Shown here piece by piece: positions 17,355-23,295 of a DNA stretch of 23,295 nt. Source of the stretch: Treponema sp. (GTDB taxonomy: Bacteria > Spirochaetota > Spirochaetia > Treponematales > Breznakiellaceae); NCBI GenBank assembly GCA_009785545.1, contig WQWD01000007.1, positions 1-23,295 on the forward strand. The letters run 5' to 3'. Numbering within the stretch: position 1 is the stretch's first letter; each line of letters starts with the position of its first letter. Both the position numbers and the translations under genes were made by a program. The notes beneath the pieces were generated by a model, which did no database searches, was not told the origin of the DNA, and saw nothing but the letters and a program-made list of their open reading frames with translations.

Positions 17355-17791
17355 AACAAATTAGAAGTATCAAACATCGCAATACGAATAATGAAGATGG
17401 TTTTTCTTTAATGGAAGTAATGCTGACTACCGCAATAATCCTGATTTTAGGAAGTACATTAGTTGTTGCGTCTAACGCCGCAATGCAAGGTTCATCGAGA
17501 TCATTTATGGTAGTTAATACAGCGGCAACACTTACTCGAATAGACAGGCATATCCGAGAGAGTGTAAATAATACACATATTCCTTATTGGGCAAACCCAA
17601 TGCCGTATGTAGAGGCGCTTAACGCCGATTTATTTCGGTCAAGAATAGGTGGGTACATTATGTCAATCAGTATTATTTTTGATAATAACAGAAACCCCCG
17701 AGGTATTGAAGTAACTTATACAGTGAACAACCATGAAGCTCGGACGGCGGCATTATTCCCGTCTATTATGATAGTGGGTATAACGCAATGA
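17351..17791 (+). CDS. Minor pseudopilin (GspH/I/J type)
   Basis: 146 residues. A charged leader is followed by a textbook prepilin site: G17 then F18 (EDGFSLMEVMLTTAIILIL), with Glu22 at +5. The helix is followed by a small domain (AATLTRIDRHIRESVNN, GGYIMSISIIFDNN, RGIEVTYTVNNHEA) that looks like a minor pseudopilin beta-sheet. Its place before gspK suggests GspJ or GspI, which form the tip complex with GspK. The fold alone does not let me choose, and it is shorter than a typical GspJ (about 200 aa). ATG overlaps the upstream stop, with AAAGGG before it. Its stop overlaps the next ATG, so expression is coupled in both directions. Confidence 0.88.
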   Translation: MKQIRSIKHRNTNNEDGFSLMEVMLTTAIILILGSTLVVASNAAMQGSSRSFMVVNTAATLTRIDRHIRESVNNTHIPYWANPMPYVEALNADLFRSRIGGYIMSISIIFDNNRNPRGIEVTYTVNNHEARTAALFPSIMIVGITQ

Positions 17792-18699
17792 AAAAAGATT
17801 CCGGCTTTGTAGAATATAGCGCTGTTTTATTACTCTTTTTTATCGGGGTTCTTATAACAGGAATCGTATTATTTACTTCTTCTGCTATTAATTTTACACA
17901 AGCCAATAGCCGTGACTTTGATAACAAATTGGCAGCAGACAGACTGCTGGACGGTATTATCGAAAAAATGCAGGCTTTGACTTTGCACCAGTATGACTAC
18001 AGAAATAATGCGGTAATTCAATCTCTTATGCAGGAATATGCTCCTTATAGGTTGGAATTTATCGACATCTCCAGCGGGTTTAACCTTAATTTTATTTCCG
18101 ATACTGATATAATCGACACAAATATTGCAAGGCTTCTTTTTTCGGATAACACAGGGACGGCTTTTATTACATGGCGTAACGCAAACGGTCTTTCTGCTTC
18201 AAAAGAAGTTTGGCGGGAATTTATAAGAGAAGAAGTGTGGGACTCTTGTGTATCTTTCGGCTGGCTGCATAGAAATGATTTGGATTCTTTTGCTTTTAGA
18301 ACTATCAGCGCTTCATTTGGTATTACAGACCCTGACGAATTATTTCCATTGGTAAATGATTTCCCGCGTATGAACGTCAATATGGTAAACCCTGATATAT
18401 TACGCCCTTTAATTATTCGCAGTTCGTTCAGAGTTGAAAGAGCAAATGAAAGAGCAAACGAATTAATAAACAGGCTAAGAAATAGCCCTGTTATGCACGC
18501 CGACATTTCATCTATTTTAAGAATTCCTACAAACCACCCATTGATGAGTTATTTTGGAACCAGAACAGCTTTTTGGAAGATACGTTTTACTATGCCGTCA
18601 TCTCTGGAAGTAGAAGCTGTTGTTGCAGCAATCCCCCAAAGAGACGGCGGAGTACAAGACATTGAATTATACAGGCTAATAAACAGGAGATTCTTATAG
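17788..18699 (+). CDS. gspK: T2SS minor pseudopilin GspK-like
   Basis: 303 residues, near the usual GspK length (300-340). The N-terminus is a short prepilin leader with cleavage expected between G6 and F7 (DSGFVEYSAVLLLFFIG). As in other GspK proteins, +5 is not Glu (here Ser11). Further signs are NKLAADRLLDGIIEKMQAL after the helix, DISSGFNLNFISDTDI (GspK proteins typically have a D-x-x-G-x-x-N-x-N turn here), and NVNMVNPDILRPLI, which matches the NVNTA-type motif before the last helical part. GspK caps the pseudopilus tip and may contact the secretin or substrate. ATGA overlap upstream, and its TAG overlaps the GTG start of the next gene, keep it in the translationally coupled chain. Assignment rests on these motifs and on operon order. 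Confidence 0.87.
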   Translation: MKKDSGFVEYSAVLLLFFIGVLITGIVLFTSSAINFTQANSRDFDNKLAADRLLDGIIEKMQALTLHQYDYRNNAVIQSLMQEYAPYRLEFIDISSGFNLNFISDTDIIDTNIARLLFSDNTGTAFITWRNANGLSASKEVWREFIREEVWDSCVSFGWLHRNDLDSFAFRTISASFGITDPDELFPLVNDFPRMNVNMVNPDILRPLIIRSSFRVERANERANELINRLRNSPVMHADISSILRIPTNHPLMSYFGTRTAFWKIRFTMPSSLEVEAVVAAIPQRDGGVQDIELYRLINRRFL

Positions 18700-20417
18700 T
18701 GATTGCATTTTATGATCGTACTGCTTACTGGTTATTTATACTGGAAATTCCATACATTCGAGGAAAAGAACTCTTATCAGCAGTTAAAATCAAATTAAAC
18801 AGCTTATATCCCGGAAATATCGCCGATTGTAAAATACATATCCGAAAAAACGGCAGCAAAAAATGGAGCTATCTTGTATTTGTGCTTAATCAGGACACAG
18901 GAAAGACCATGCTTCCTCTTTCGCCGCTTTTTATCCAACATCTATACGCACAAAAAACAACTAACGCTCTTTTTGTTGATAAACAATGGCTTGATTATGT
19001 CCGCATTGAAAATGGAGAGATTCGGTCTTCAACAGTTAAAATCCGTGATGAAACAATGTCGCTTGATGATATAAAAAATCTATGCGATTTGGAAACTGAT
19101 CTGACCGTTTATTGTGACGAAACCGACAAACAATTTTTTGCTCCGCTCCAAGAAAATAATAACATAAAATTTTTTGATAAACATACAGAAATAAAAAAAG
19201 TTGATGTGCATAAAATATCATTATTTGCTGAAAAAAGCCCTGTAATGAAAAAACTGCGTATCTTGGCTTCAATCGCTGTGTTATCTTTAATTACCTTAGG
19301 TTCGTGGATGTTTTACCAACATCACCAAGACGAAAATGAACGTAATGCACAATTACGTCTGGAACAAGAACAGCTCCAAAGAGCGGCAATGGAGCGGCAG
19401 CGTGAAAATCAACGGCTTTTGGAGCTTAGAAACATATATCAAGAAATAATATCAGCGAGGACTGCTTCTCCCTTTGATATTTCGGTAGTTATCGCTGAAT
19501 GTGCAGAGCCTCAAACAAGAATACAGTCAGCAACTTTTAACGGCAATTTTTTCCAAATTGAAGGTGTAACCAATACTTCGCTTGTGCTGCTGCGTAACTT
19601 TGAAAACCATCGTCTTGTAAGCAATGTGAGGCTTCATCAGGTTCACCCTTCCGGCGGTTTAGACACTTTTACTCTGAGCGGGACAATACAACCAGAATTT
19701 GTTACTGTTGATGAAACTCTGCCGATAAGCGAGCAAATTAAGATTCTTGAAAATTTAATAGAATATGAAACAAACAATGCTTTATTAAATTCTCATTCAA
19801 GCCCTTCTGCGTTTGGTGAAGCCGTTAATTCGTTATTCACAAGATGGGGCGGTACTGTCAGCACTTATCAGTTTATGAATGATCCGCACTATACTGAAGT
19901 AGAACTTTCGTTAAGAGGGACTGGAAACGGTTTTTTTAACGCATTGCATGAAATACACACAAGGTATCGTTCATGGGATATACGCCTGACACAAATAAGA
20001 AATTTATTTCCACGCAATATGCTGGAAGTTGTTATCCGTGTCAGGACAGAAATTTCAAATGAAAATAACACAAATGATACTCCAAGTACAACCCCCAACC
20101 CATTTCCAATTGCAAGCATAAGCAGAAATTATTTTATACCGGCAGCACCGATATTCCGCCCTGTAGAACAGCCTGTGATCGTCGCCCCTCCGCCTATTGC
20201 AACACCTGTAAGAGTAGAGAGGGTTAACTGGCTTGTATATATAGGCAGCATAAGAGAAGATGATTATGTCAGGTATATATATCTTAGAAATACAAGAACA
20301 GGTTCACTTATAACATTAAGAGATAATAATGAAGGTAATATGCGTTTTGCTTTTAACCAGGCGGGCAATATAATTGCATATATTGACGATAATATATTCG
20401 AAATAAACAGGAGATAA
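18699..20417 (+). CDS. Composite T2SS platform protein: GspL/PilMN-like + GspM/PilO-like + GspC/PilP-like
   Basis: 572 residues from GTG 18699, with AGGAG about 10 nt upstream. Residues 1-180 lack a membrane segment and correspond to the cytoplasmic GspL/PilM part that would bind GspE. One transmembrane helix lies at about 186-205 (ILASIAVLSLITLGSWMF). A coiled coil covers about 210-250 (LEQEQLQRAAMERQRENQRL). Residues about 255-345 look like a PilN/GspL ferredoxin-like domain (FNGNFFQIEGVTNTSLVLLR). About 360-455 is a second one of GspM/PilO type (ELSLRGTGNGFFNALHEI). A Pro-rich linker (about 485-505) leads to a C-terminal small beta-domain (VNWLVYIGSIREDD, RNTRTGSLITLRD) like the HR domain of GspC or PilP, which contacts the secretin. 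No separate gspM or gspC is seen in the operon, which supports a fusion. Domain borders are estimates; the C-terminal assignment is the least certain. Confidence 0.8.
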   Translation: MIAFYDRTAYWLFILEIPYIRGKELLSAVKIKLNSLYPGNIADCKIHIRKNGSKKWSYLVFVLNQDTGKTMLPLSPLFIQHLYAQKTTNALFVDKQWLDYVRIENGEIRSSTVKIRDETMSLDDIKNLCDLETDLTVYCDETDKQFFAPLQENNNIKFFDKHTEIKKVDVHKISLFAEKSPVMKKLRILASIAVLSLITLGSWMFYQHHQDENERNAQLRLEQEQLQRAAMERQRENQRLLELRNIYQEIISARTASPFDISVVIAECAEPQTRIQSATFNGNFFQIEGVTNTSLVLLRNFENHRLVSNVRLHQVHPSGGLDTFTLSGTIQPEFVTVDETLPISEQIKILENLIEYETNNALLNSHSSPSAFGEAVNSLFTRWGGTVSTYQFMNDPHYTEVELSLRGTGNGFFNALHEIHTRYRSWDIRLTQIRNLFPRNMLEVVIRVRTEISNENNTNDTPSTTPNPFPIASISRNYFIPAAPIFRPVEQPVIVAPPPIATPVRVERVNWLVYIGSIREDDYVRYIYLRNTRTGSLITLRDNNEGNMRFAFNQAGNIIAYIDDNIFEINRR

Positions 20418-20422
20418 TACGT

Positions 20423-21031
20423 ATGTTTAAAAAGGTGATAATTGTTTTATTAGGGATGACGCTGTTTTTTTCCTGCCAGAGCGGAAGGGCTGTTAGGCGC
20501 ATAACTGATGAAGGTTTGATGTTCGCAATGATCTATGATTTTGCAAATACCCCCGTAAACGCTGTAACGGTTTATTTGAACAACAGAAGAGTTGTGGAAT
20601 CTGATATTCAAGGCCGTTTTATTTTGGAAAACATGAGAAGAGGTGAATATAACATCAGATTAACAAAAAGAGGTTATGAAACTTTCGAAGATACGTTTTA
20701 TTTTGATCCGCTGCACGTTTTTTATTTTAGAATGATAAACACTTCACAATTAATAACTTTTGCAGAAACAGCATTAGACAACAGAGAATTTGGTACTGCA
20801 GAAAATTTTATTAATAGAGCTTTAGTTATTGAGCCAAACCGCCCTGACATATTATTCCTTAGAAGCATTGCTTTTCATCTGCAAAACAGAAACGAAGAAG
20901 CGGCTGTAATTTTGGAAAATTTAATAAGAGCCGGTAATACCGAACGTGCTGTTTTTCAAATGCTGGAAATTATTATGCCTACGCTCGATCAGCAAGTAAC
21001 CGAAATACAAGAAAATGAGCCGGAGGAATAA
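20423..21031 (+). CDS. Lipoprotein with carboxypeptidase-regulatory-like and TPR domains; possible pilotin analogue
   Basis: 202 residues; CAGGAGA lies upstream of ATG 20423, 5 nt after the previous stop. The signal ends at TLFFSC (Cys18), a lipobox. Residues about 33-100 resemble a carboxypeptidase-regulatory-like (CarboxypepD_reg) beta-sandwich: NAVTVYLNNRRVVESDIQGR, then MRRGEYNIRLTKRGYETF, the typical gly-aromatic end. Residues about 110-190 form TPR-like hairpins (AETALDNREFGTAENFINRA, FLRSIAFHLQNRNEEAAVIL). TPR lipoproteins such as PilF/PilW act as pilotins that bring secretins to the outer membrane, so this last T2SS-operon gene is a candidate for that job here. That is inference from position and architecture. 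The C-terminus is acidic (QENEPEE) and the final codons double as the ribosome binding site for the recombinase gene that follows 4 nt later. Confidence 0.85.
   Translation: MFKKVIIVLLGMTLFFSCQSGRAVRRITDEGLMFAMIYDFANTPVNAVTVYLNNRRVVESDIQGRFILENMRRGEYNIRLTKRGYETFEDTFYFDPLHVFYFRMINTSQLITFAETALDNREFGTAENFINRALVIEPNRPDILFLRSIAFHLQNRNEEAAVILENLIRAGNTERAVFQMLEIIMPTLDQQVTEIQENEPEE
21022..21026 (+). promoter_or_regulatory. Ribosome binding site that fixes the first recombinase start
   Basis: GGAGG lies 9 nt before ATG 21036 and inside the last codons of the upstream lipoprotein gene. An alternative ATG at 21015 lies upstream of this site and would overlap the lipoprotein gene, so it is not used in this annotation. 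Confidence 0.7.
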
Positions 21032-21035
21032 AAAT

Positions 21036-22004
21036 ATGAAAACTGAATTTTGTTCCGAAACTACGGCAATATACAATGAATTTTTGGCTTATTACAAACC
21101 AAGAACAAGTGTAAGCGCTTATCAAACAATAAAATATTTAAGTTATCCGCTTATATCATGGTTTGAAGAAAATGAAATTCCATTAACTGCCGTATCAATT
21201 CAAGATGTAATGAATTACAGAAATAGCCTTAACGAACCTAAAGAAGGAAAGCGGCTAAGCACGGGAAGCATTTGCAATTATTTAAAGATGGGGCGTAAGC
21301 TTTTTAAATTTTTAGTTAAATTTGAAAAAGTGGAGACTAATCCGTTTTTGGATGTAAAATATCCAAAAATGCCTGATGTAATCAGCAGAAACATTTTGAA
21401 AGAGCCGCAAATGAACCGCTTGTTGGAAATTCTTACGGAATTTGATAACGCACAATCAGAAAGTGAAAAACTTGAAAAATACAGACAGCATGTCGTTTCT
21501 GTTCTTTTGTATTCGACAGGAATACGTGCTGCGGAAGCTGCCGCATTGCTTCCGCAAGATATTGATGTAAAAAGACGAGAAGTTGTTATTCGCAACGGGA
21601 AAGGAGGAAAAGACAGAATTGCTTTTTTGACAGGGTACGCGGCGGATGTACTGGACTATTACATACAATACGGAAGAGAAGTAATGCTTGCTCGAGGATG
21701 GCGAAAGCATGGCTCTCGACTTTTGGGCAACGATGTTGCAACACTGGCAAAAGCGGTTAATGGCGGATTGAAAGAAATCTGCAAAAAAGTTAAAATCCCT
21801 GTTATTACTTGTCATGGATTCAGGCACAGCTTAGGAACTCATCTTTTAAGGGCGGGCTGCGACATCAGGCATATTCAGATGATCTTGGGGCATGAAAAGC
21901 TGAATTCTACCCAATTATACACAAGAGTAGATCGTGATGATCTAAAAAATATTATTGACCAATACCATCCACGTCAGTCTTTAAAAAGGAGCCGACCTGC
22001 ATGA
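21036..22004 (+). CDS. Tyrosine recombinase A (phage-integrase family, XerC/D-like)
   Basis: 322 residues from ATG 21036. Residues about 1-100 form a SAM-like core-binding domain (FLAYYKPRTSVSAYQTIKYL, GSICNYLKMGRKLFKFLVKF). Residues about 120-315 form the catalytic domain, with all six expected residues visible: R164 (TGIRAAE), K189 (NGKGGKDR), H260 and R263 (HGFRH), H286 (LGHEKL) and the nucleophile Y295 (TQLYTR). It should therefore be active in cutting and rejoining DNA at a specific site. It begins 4 nt after the T2SS-operon lipoprotein gene and overlaps recombinase B by ATGA. Lengths and motifs are XerC/XerD-like, but the pairing with a second recombinase in tandem points to a mobile or DNA-rearranging unit rather than to chromosome dimer resolution. 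Confidence 0.94.
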   Translation: MKTEFCSETTAIYNEFLAYYKPRTSVSAYQTIKYLSYPLISWFEENEIPLTAVSIQDVMNYRNSLNEPKEGKRLSTGSICNYLKMGRKLFKFLVKFEKVETNPFLDVKYPKMPDVISRNILKEPQMNRLLEILTEFDNAQSESEKLEKYRQHVVSVLLYSTGIRAAEAAALLPQDIDVKRREVVIRNGKGGKDRIAFLTGYAADVLDYYIQYGREVMLARGWRKHGSRLLGNDVATLAKAVNGGLKEICKKVKIPVITCHGFRHSLGTHLLRAGCDIRHIQMILGHEKLNSTQLYTRVDRDDLKNIIDQYHPRQSLKRSRPA

Positions 22005-23014
22005 ATATGAGTACAACAATTTCTACAAATAAAAAAGCTGTCGATATAATGCAAATAGAGCTTCATGGTAACGGTTACGGCGAAAAATACAAAAAAACAA
22101 TTTTAAAAACGCAAAAACATTTCTTTAATTGGGCAGAAGAACGAGGGATAACAGATTTACGCATTATTACAAAAAAGGACATCTATCATTATCAAAATGA
22201 CTTACTTGCTCTTGTATCGAAGCAAACTGGAAAACCTCTTGCACGTGCCACGCTTTCCGAAAAGTACAATGCAATTAAAATGCTCTTTTCCGTTTTATAT
22301 CGCACAGGAATATTAAATGAAAATATAACAAGCGGTATAAAGTTTGATCTTCCAAAAAGAGAAAGCCTGAAACGGCAAGCTTTCAGTGAAGAAGAAATGT
22401 CGGAAATACTTGAGAAAATAAACATTAATACTGTCACAGGTTTGCGTGACCGCACTATATTTGAATTAATTTATTCTTCCGGCTTACGTGTATCAGAAGT
22501 TTCAAAATTGACGATTAGAGACCTTTGTTTAACACGGCGGGAAATGTTAATCAGAGGAAAATTCGCCCGTGACAGAATCGTACCTTTTTCAAAAATGGCT
22601 CATTCTTATCTTTCTCTTTATTTGAAAGGCAGAATCAACAACAAAGACGAACCTGTATTTTATAGTAAACGCAATAAAAACGGCAAACAAGCATTAAAAT
22701 CCGGGAGTATAAGCAGAATGTTTTCTGATTTACTTAAAAAACACAATATGAAAAAGAGAGAGCTATCAACACATTCCATTCGTCATTCAAGCGCAAGCCA
22801 ATTGCTTAATAATGGAGCCAGTATCCGTCATGTTCAAGAATTGCTCGGTCACAGAAACCCGGAAACGACGGCTAGATATACGCATACGCAAGGAGAAAAG
22901 CTTGCCAAAATATTTCGCAAATATCACCCACAGGAACACGATTTGTTTGATGCGGTTGATGATGATTACAAAAGAAGGCTTGAATCAGTATTGGGGATAA
23001 AAGGTATAAGATGA
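22001..23014 (+). CDS. Tyrosine recombinase B (phage-integrase family)
   Basis: 337 residues from ATG 22001 (AAAAGGAG upstream), overlapping the stop of recombinase A. The core-binding domain covers about residues 15-115 (YKKTILKTQKHFFNWAEERG, LSEKYNAIKMLFSVLYRTGI). The catalytic domain is complete: R163 (SGLRVSEVSKL), K187 (RGKFARDRIVPF), H258 and R261 (HSIRHSSASQLL), H284 (LGHRNPETTARY) and Y293. Sequence differs clearly from recombinase A, so the pair is not a recent duplication; two unlike recombinases translated together suggests they act as a heteromeric complex at a site with two unlike arms, as XerC/XerD do. The C-terminal tail after Tyr (about 45 residues, acidic DLFDAVDDDY) could be the part that contacts its partner. 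Its stop overlaps the next ATG at 23011, so a third protein is translated in the same chain. Confidence 0.94.
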   Translation: MNMSTTISTNKKAVDIMQIELHGNGYGEKYKKTILKTQKHFFNWAEERGITDLRIITKKDIYHYQNDLLALVSKQTGKPLARATLSEKYNAIKMLFSVLYRTGILNENITSGIKFDLPKRESLKRQAFSEEEMSEILEKININTVTGLRDRTIFELIYSSGLRVSEVSKLTIRDLCLTRREMLIRGKFARDRIVPFSKMAHSYLSLYLKGRINNKDEPVFYSKRNKNGKQALKSGSISRMFSDLLKKHNMKKRELSTHSIRHSSASQLLNNGASIRHVQELLGHRNPETTARYTHTQGEKLAKIFRKYHPQEHDLFDAVDDDYKRRLESVLGIKGIR

Positions 23015-23295
23015 CACAGACAGCAACAAAAACGGCATTAAAAACATCCCTTTACCCGCTGTTTAGCAGGAAAATGGATCGTTATTTGCGGTTAAGAACT
23101 AAAAATACAGCAAAAATTCCACCCGCAGTAACGATCCACGGGGAAAATTTTTGCCCAAAACAGTTCGCATGGAAAGAACTCGACAGGGAGACTGGTCTCT
23201 ATTATTTCGGCGCTAGGTATCTTGATCCACGCACTTCACGCTGGTTGTCGGTTGATCCTGCGATCTGGCAGGGGGACTTCTTGCCTAGTGCGCCT
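23011..23295 (+). CDS. Orphan Rhs-core (tip) gene fused to a short unknown N-terminus, truncated by window end
   Basis: 95 codons are open from ATG 23011, which overlaps the recombinase B stop (ATGA), to the window edge. Residues 1-35 (for example SLYPLFSRKMDRYLRLRTKN) are basic and match nothing I know; they may be the start of a lost third element gene. From about residue 55 the sequence is an unmistakable Rhs-associated core: KELDRE, GLYYFGARYLDPRTSRW, LSVDPA, GDFLPSAP. That block normally sits at the end of 1000+ residue YD-repeat proteins, just before the variable toxin tip, so here it is an orphan tip without its repeats. By hand count G+C is 60 of 150 bases in 23011-23160 and 73 of 135 in 23161-23295, so a composition change supports a junction near 23120-23165. 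It has no signal peptide. Whether it is translated or is only stored sequence is unknown. Confidence 0.8.
   Translation, partial: MTQTATKTALKTSLYPLFSRKMDRYLRLRTKNTAKIPPAVTIHGENFCPKQFAWKELDRETGLYYFGARYLDPRTSRWLSVDPAIWQGDFLPSAP
23075..23138. repeat. Interrupted inverted repeat at the recombinase/Rhs junction
   Basis: TGGATCGTTA (23075-23084) and TAACGATCCA (23129-23138) are perfect 10-bp inverted copies. Allowing a one-base gap the arms extend to TGGATCGTTATTTGCGG and CCGCAGTAACGATCCA, with about 31 nt between. It could be a recombination site, an element end or an RNA hairpin. It lies within the open frame of the orphan Rhs gene. Confidence 0.6.
23140..23156. repeat. Near-palindrome beside the Rhs junction
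   Basis: GGGGAAAATTTTTGCCC is a 17-bp odd palindrome with one mismatched pair and a single central base. It begins 2 nt after the inverted repeat arm and ends just before the Rhs-core codons, so it may belong to the same site. Short palindromes arise by chance in AT-rich DNA. Confidence 0.4.

Larger units (their letters stand above)
21036..23160 (+). mobile_element. Putative recombinase-pair element or element remnant
   Basis: Two dissimilar tyrosine recombinases overlap by ATGA and a third frame starts by ATGA. This resembles multi-recombinase mobile units such as Tn554-type or recombinase-in-trio elements. The left limit abuts the T2SS operon and the right limit is placed where Rhs sequence begins. 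No terminal repeats or target duplication were found, so the borders are guesses. Confidence 0.4.

Noticed and set aside
20990..21000. AGCAAGTAAC at the left side of the recombinase block, similar to GCAGTAAC at 23125-23132, as possible element direct repeats
   Set aside because: The match needs a gap and is only about eight bases; too weak to call an attachment site.
11841..21031. The operon as a type IV pilus system
   Set aside because: GspG-type C-terminal calcium loop and a GspK-like protein are T2SS marks, and no PilT-like retraction ATPase is present.
21015..21035. Upstream ATG for recombinase A (seven extra residues)
   Set aside because: It precedes the GGAGG that is well spaced for ATG 21036, and would overlap the lipoprotein gene.
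21036..23014. Recombinases as the chromosomal XerC/XerD pair
   Set aside because: The housekeeping pair is normally not in tandem, and the ATGA coupling and third frame fit a mobile or rearranging unit better.
23075..23138. Inverted repeat as an integron attC site
   Set aside because: No integron integrase signature was noticed in either recombinase, and the arms do not show the paired R'/R'' core motifs in the right places.
23075..23138. Inverted repeat as a rho-independent terminator
   Set aside because: The loop is about 31 nt and no T-run follows the second arm directly.

Overview
The window reads as accessory chromosome of a low-to-moderate GC diderm bacterium. Three recognisable lipobox proteins, an outer-membrane barrel, a type II secretion system (T2SS) with a short prepilin peptidase, and a giant Sec-exported SpvB/Rhs protein together suggest a spirochaete of the Treponema kind. 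That taxonomic call is inference from style and content; no marker gene is present.

Layout. Positions 1-11178 hold a minus-strand operon of five tightly packed genes. In transcription order these are an inner-membrane coiled-coil/helical-repeat protein, an outer-membrane barrel protein, two lipoproteins (one with an FN3-like domain, one with a lectin-like jelly-roll look), and a giant SpvB/Tc-toxin-B/Rhs protein. The giant has an N-terminal signal peptide, is open for 2668 codons without a stop, and leaves the window at position 1 before its Rhs core and variable tip. Positions 11179-11400 are a divergent promoter region with a good sigma70-like promoter on each strand. Positions 11401-21031 hold a plus-strand T2SS operon with mostly overlapping genes: prepilin peptidase, GspD secretin, GspE ATPase, GspF, GspG, a 72-residue mini-pseudopilin, a further minor pseudopilin, GspK, a 572-residue protein that seems to join GspL, GspM and GspC/PilP-like parts, and a lipoprotein that could be a pilotin analogue.

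Positions 21036-23014 hold two overlapping tyrosine recombinase genes with complete catalytic residues, starting 4 nt after the last T2SS-operon gene. A third frame overlaps the second recombinase by ATGA at 23011. It runs through a short unknown N-terminus and an inverted repeat straight into an Rhs core (GLYYFGARYLDPRTSRW) and off the right edge.

How it may work together (inference): the T2SS is transcribed divergently from an operon that encodes a Sec-exported giant SpvB/Rhs protein with envelope helpers, so the two could be a dedicated machine and substrate. The recombinase pair fused to an orphan Rhs tip, in the opposite orientation to the big Rhs gene, suggests a possible tip-exchange or inversion mechanism. 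These two ideas are the main points of interest.
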